A stretch of DNA of 64,000 bases from Kamptonema formosum PCC 10802 (GTDB lineage: Bacteria; Cyanobacteriota; Cyanobacteriia; Cyanobacteriales; Oscillatoriaceae), in NCBI RefSeq assembly GCF_000332335.1, contig NZ_KB235948.1, forward strand, positions 3,737,646-3,801,645. The letters run 5' to 3'. Positions 63,813 through 64,000 of the stretch are shown here, one piece after another. Each line of letters starts with the position of its first letter. Positions within the stretch are counted from its first letter, which is position 1. The notes below the pieces were generated by a model. It saw nothing but the letters and a program-made list of their open reading frames with translations. It had not been told where the DNA came from and did not search any database. A program made the translations under genes and the position numbers.

Positions 63813-64000
63813 GTTTGTAGTTGGGCTTTAGCCCAAAGTTCGTAGTTGGGCTTCAGCCCAAAAAGGTTCGTAGTTCGGCTTTAGCCCAAAGGTTCGTAGT
63901 TGGGCTTTAGCCCAAAGTTCGTAGTTGGGCTTTAGCCCAAAGTTCGTAGTTGGGCTTCAGCCCAAAAAGGTTCGTAGTTGGGCTTTAGCCCAAAAAGGTT
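63813..64000. repeat. 26-31-bp tandem repeat, about seven copies, runs off the window
   Basis: Core GTAGTTGGGCTTTAGCCCAA with linkers of AAGTTC or AAAAAGGTTC. It is the reverse orientation of the GCCCAACTACAAAC family at 20550 and 46898. The array continues past the window edge. Confidence 0.93.

Overview
The window reads as chromosomal DNA of a filamentous, large-genome cyanobacterium. The signs are GCGATCGC (HIP1) octamers, heptanucleotide tandem repeats of the STRR kind, a Uma2-family protein, a Ser/Thr kinase with a DLG motif, pentapeptide-repeat proteins, multi-PAS histidine kinases and a very dense load of small palindromic repeats. There is no rRNA, no recognisable transposase or integrase and no phage structural gene. 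One tRNA (Ala, anticodon CGC) is present.

Region by region. 0.1-4.4 kb: a two-gene STAND-type unit on the minus strand, an NTPase followed by a WD40 protein with 14 near-identical blades. 5-13 kb: mostly housekeeping (Uma2, metF, trpS, a B12-binding radical SAM enzyme, alpha-glucan phosphorylase). 13.5-24 kb: signalling (PAS kinase, a 1776-residue nine-PAS kinase, and a Ser/Thr kinase fused to a PhnD-like periplasmic domain). 24-31 kb: a probable D-glutamate pair (dgcA-dgcN), a PIN toxin-antitoxin pair with a near-perfect sigma70-type promoter, a CHASE histidine kinase and a DAHP synthase. 31-36.7 kb: a secreted serine hydrolase, an ankyrin protein, a membrane protein and a GT39-like glycosyltransferase. 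36.9-42.8 kb: a tandemly amplified cassette of histidine kinase plus PhnD-like lipoprotein, with one intact unit (kinase and two lipoproteins) and remnants of at least two older units. 43-51.8 kb: DUF4139, NADAR, an alpha/beta hydrolase, a peptidoglycan-binding protein, then an arsenosugar-type cluster (arsM-like, membrane protein, arsS, TVP38, truncated TVP38). 51.9-64 kb: methyltransferase-HAD pair, tRNA-Ala, a three-repeat CRISPR-like array with a tRNA-like spacer, an HNH protein, a polysaccharide deacetylase, two paralogous pentapeptide proteins, ilvD and long tandem repeats running off the end.

How it works together. The unusual biology lies in three places. First, the split STAND/WD40 unit looks like a diversifying recognition system. 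Second, PhnD-like binding proteins occur three times beside or fused to kinases and never beside phosphonate transporter genes, which suggests a family of periplasmic ligand sensors. Third, several families of short mobile-looking repeats have colonised the intergenic DNA, and heptamer repeats have even entered the same loop of several histidine kinase ATPase domains in frame. No response regulator is encoded in the window, so all the histidine kinases are orphans here.

All functional calls come from reading motifs in the translated sequence. No database search was run.
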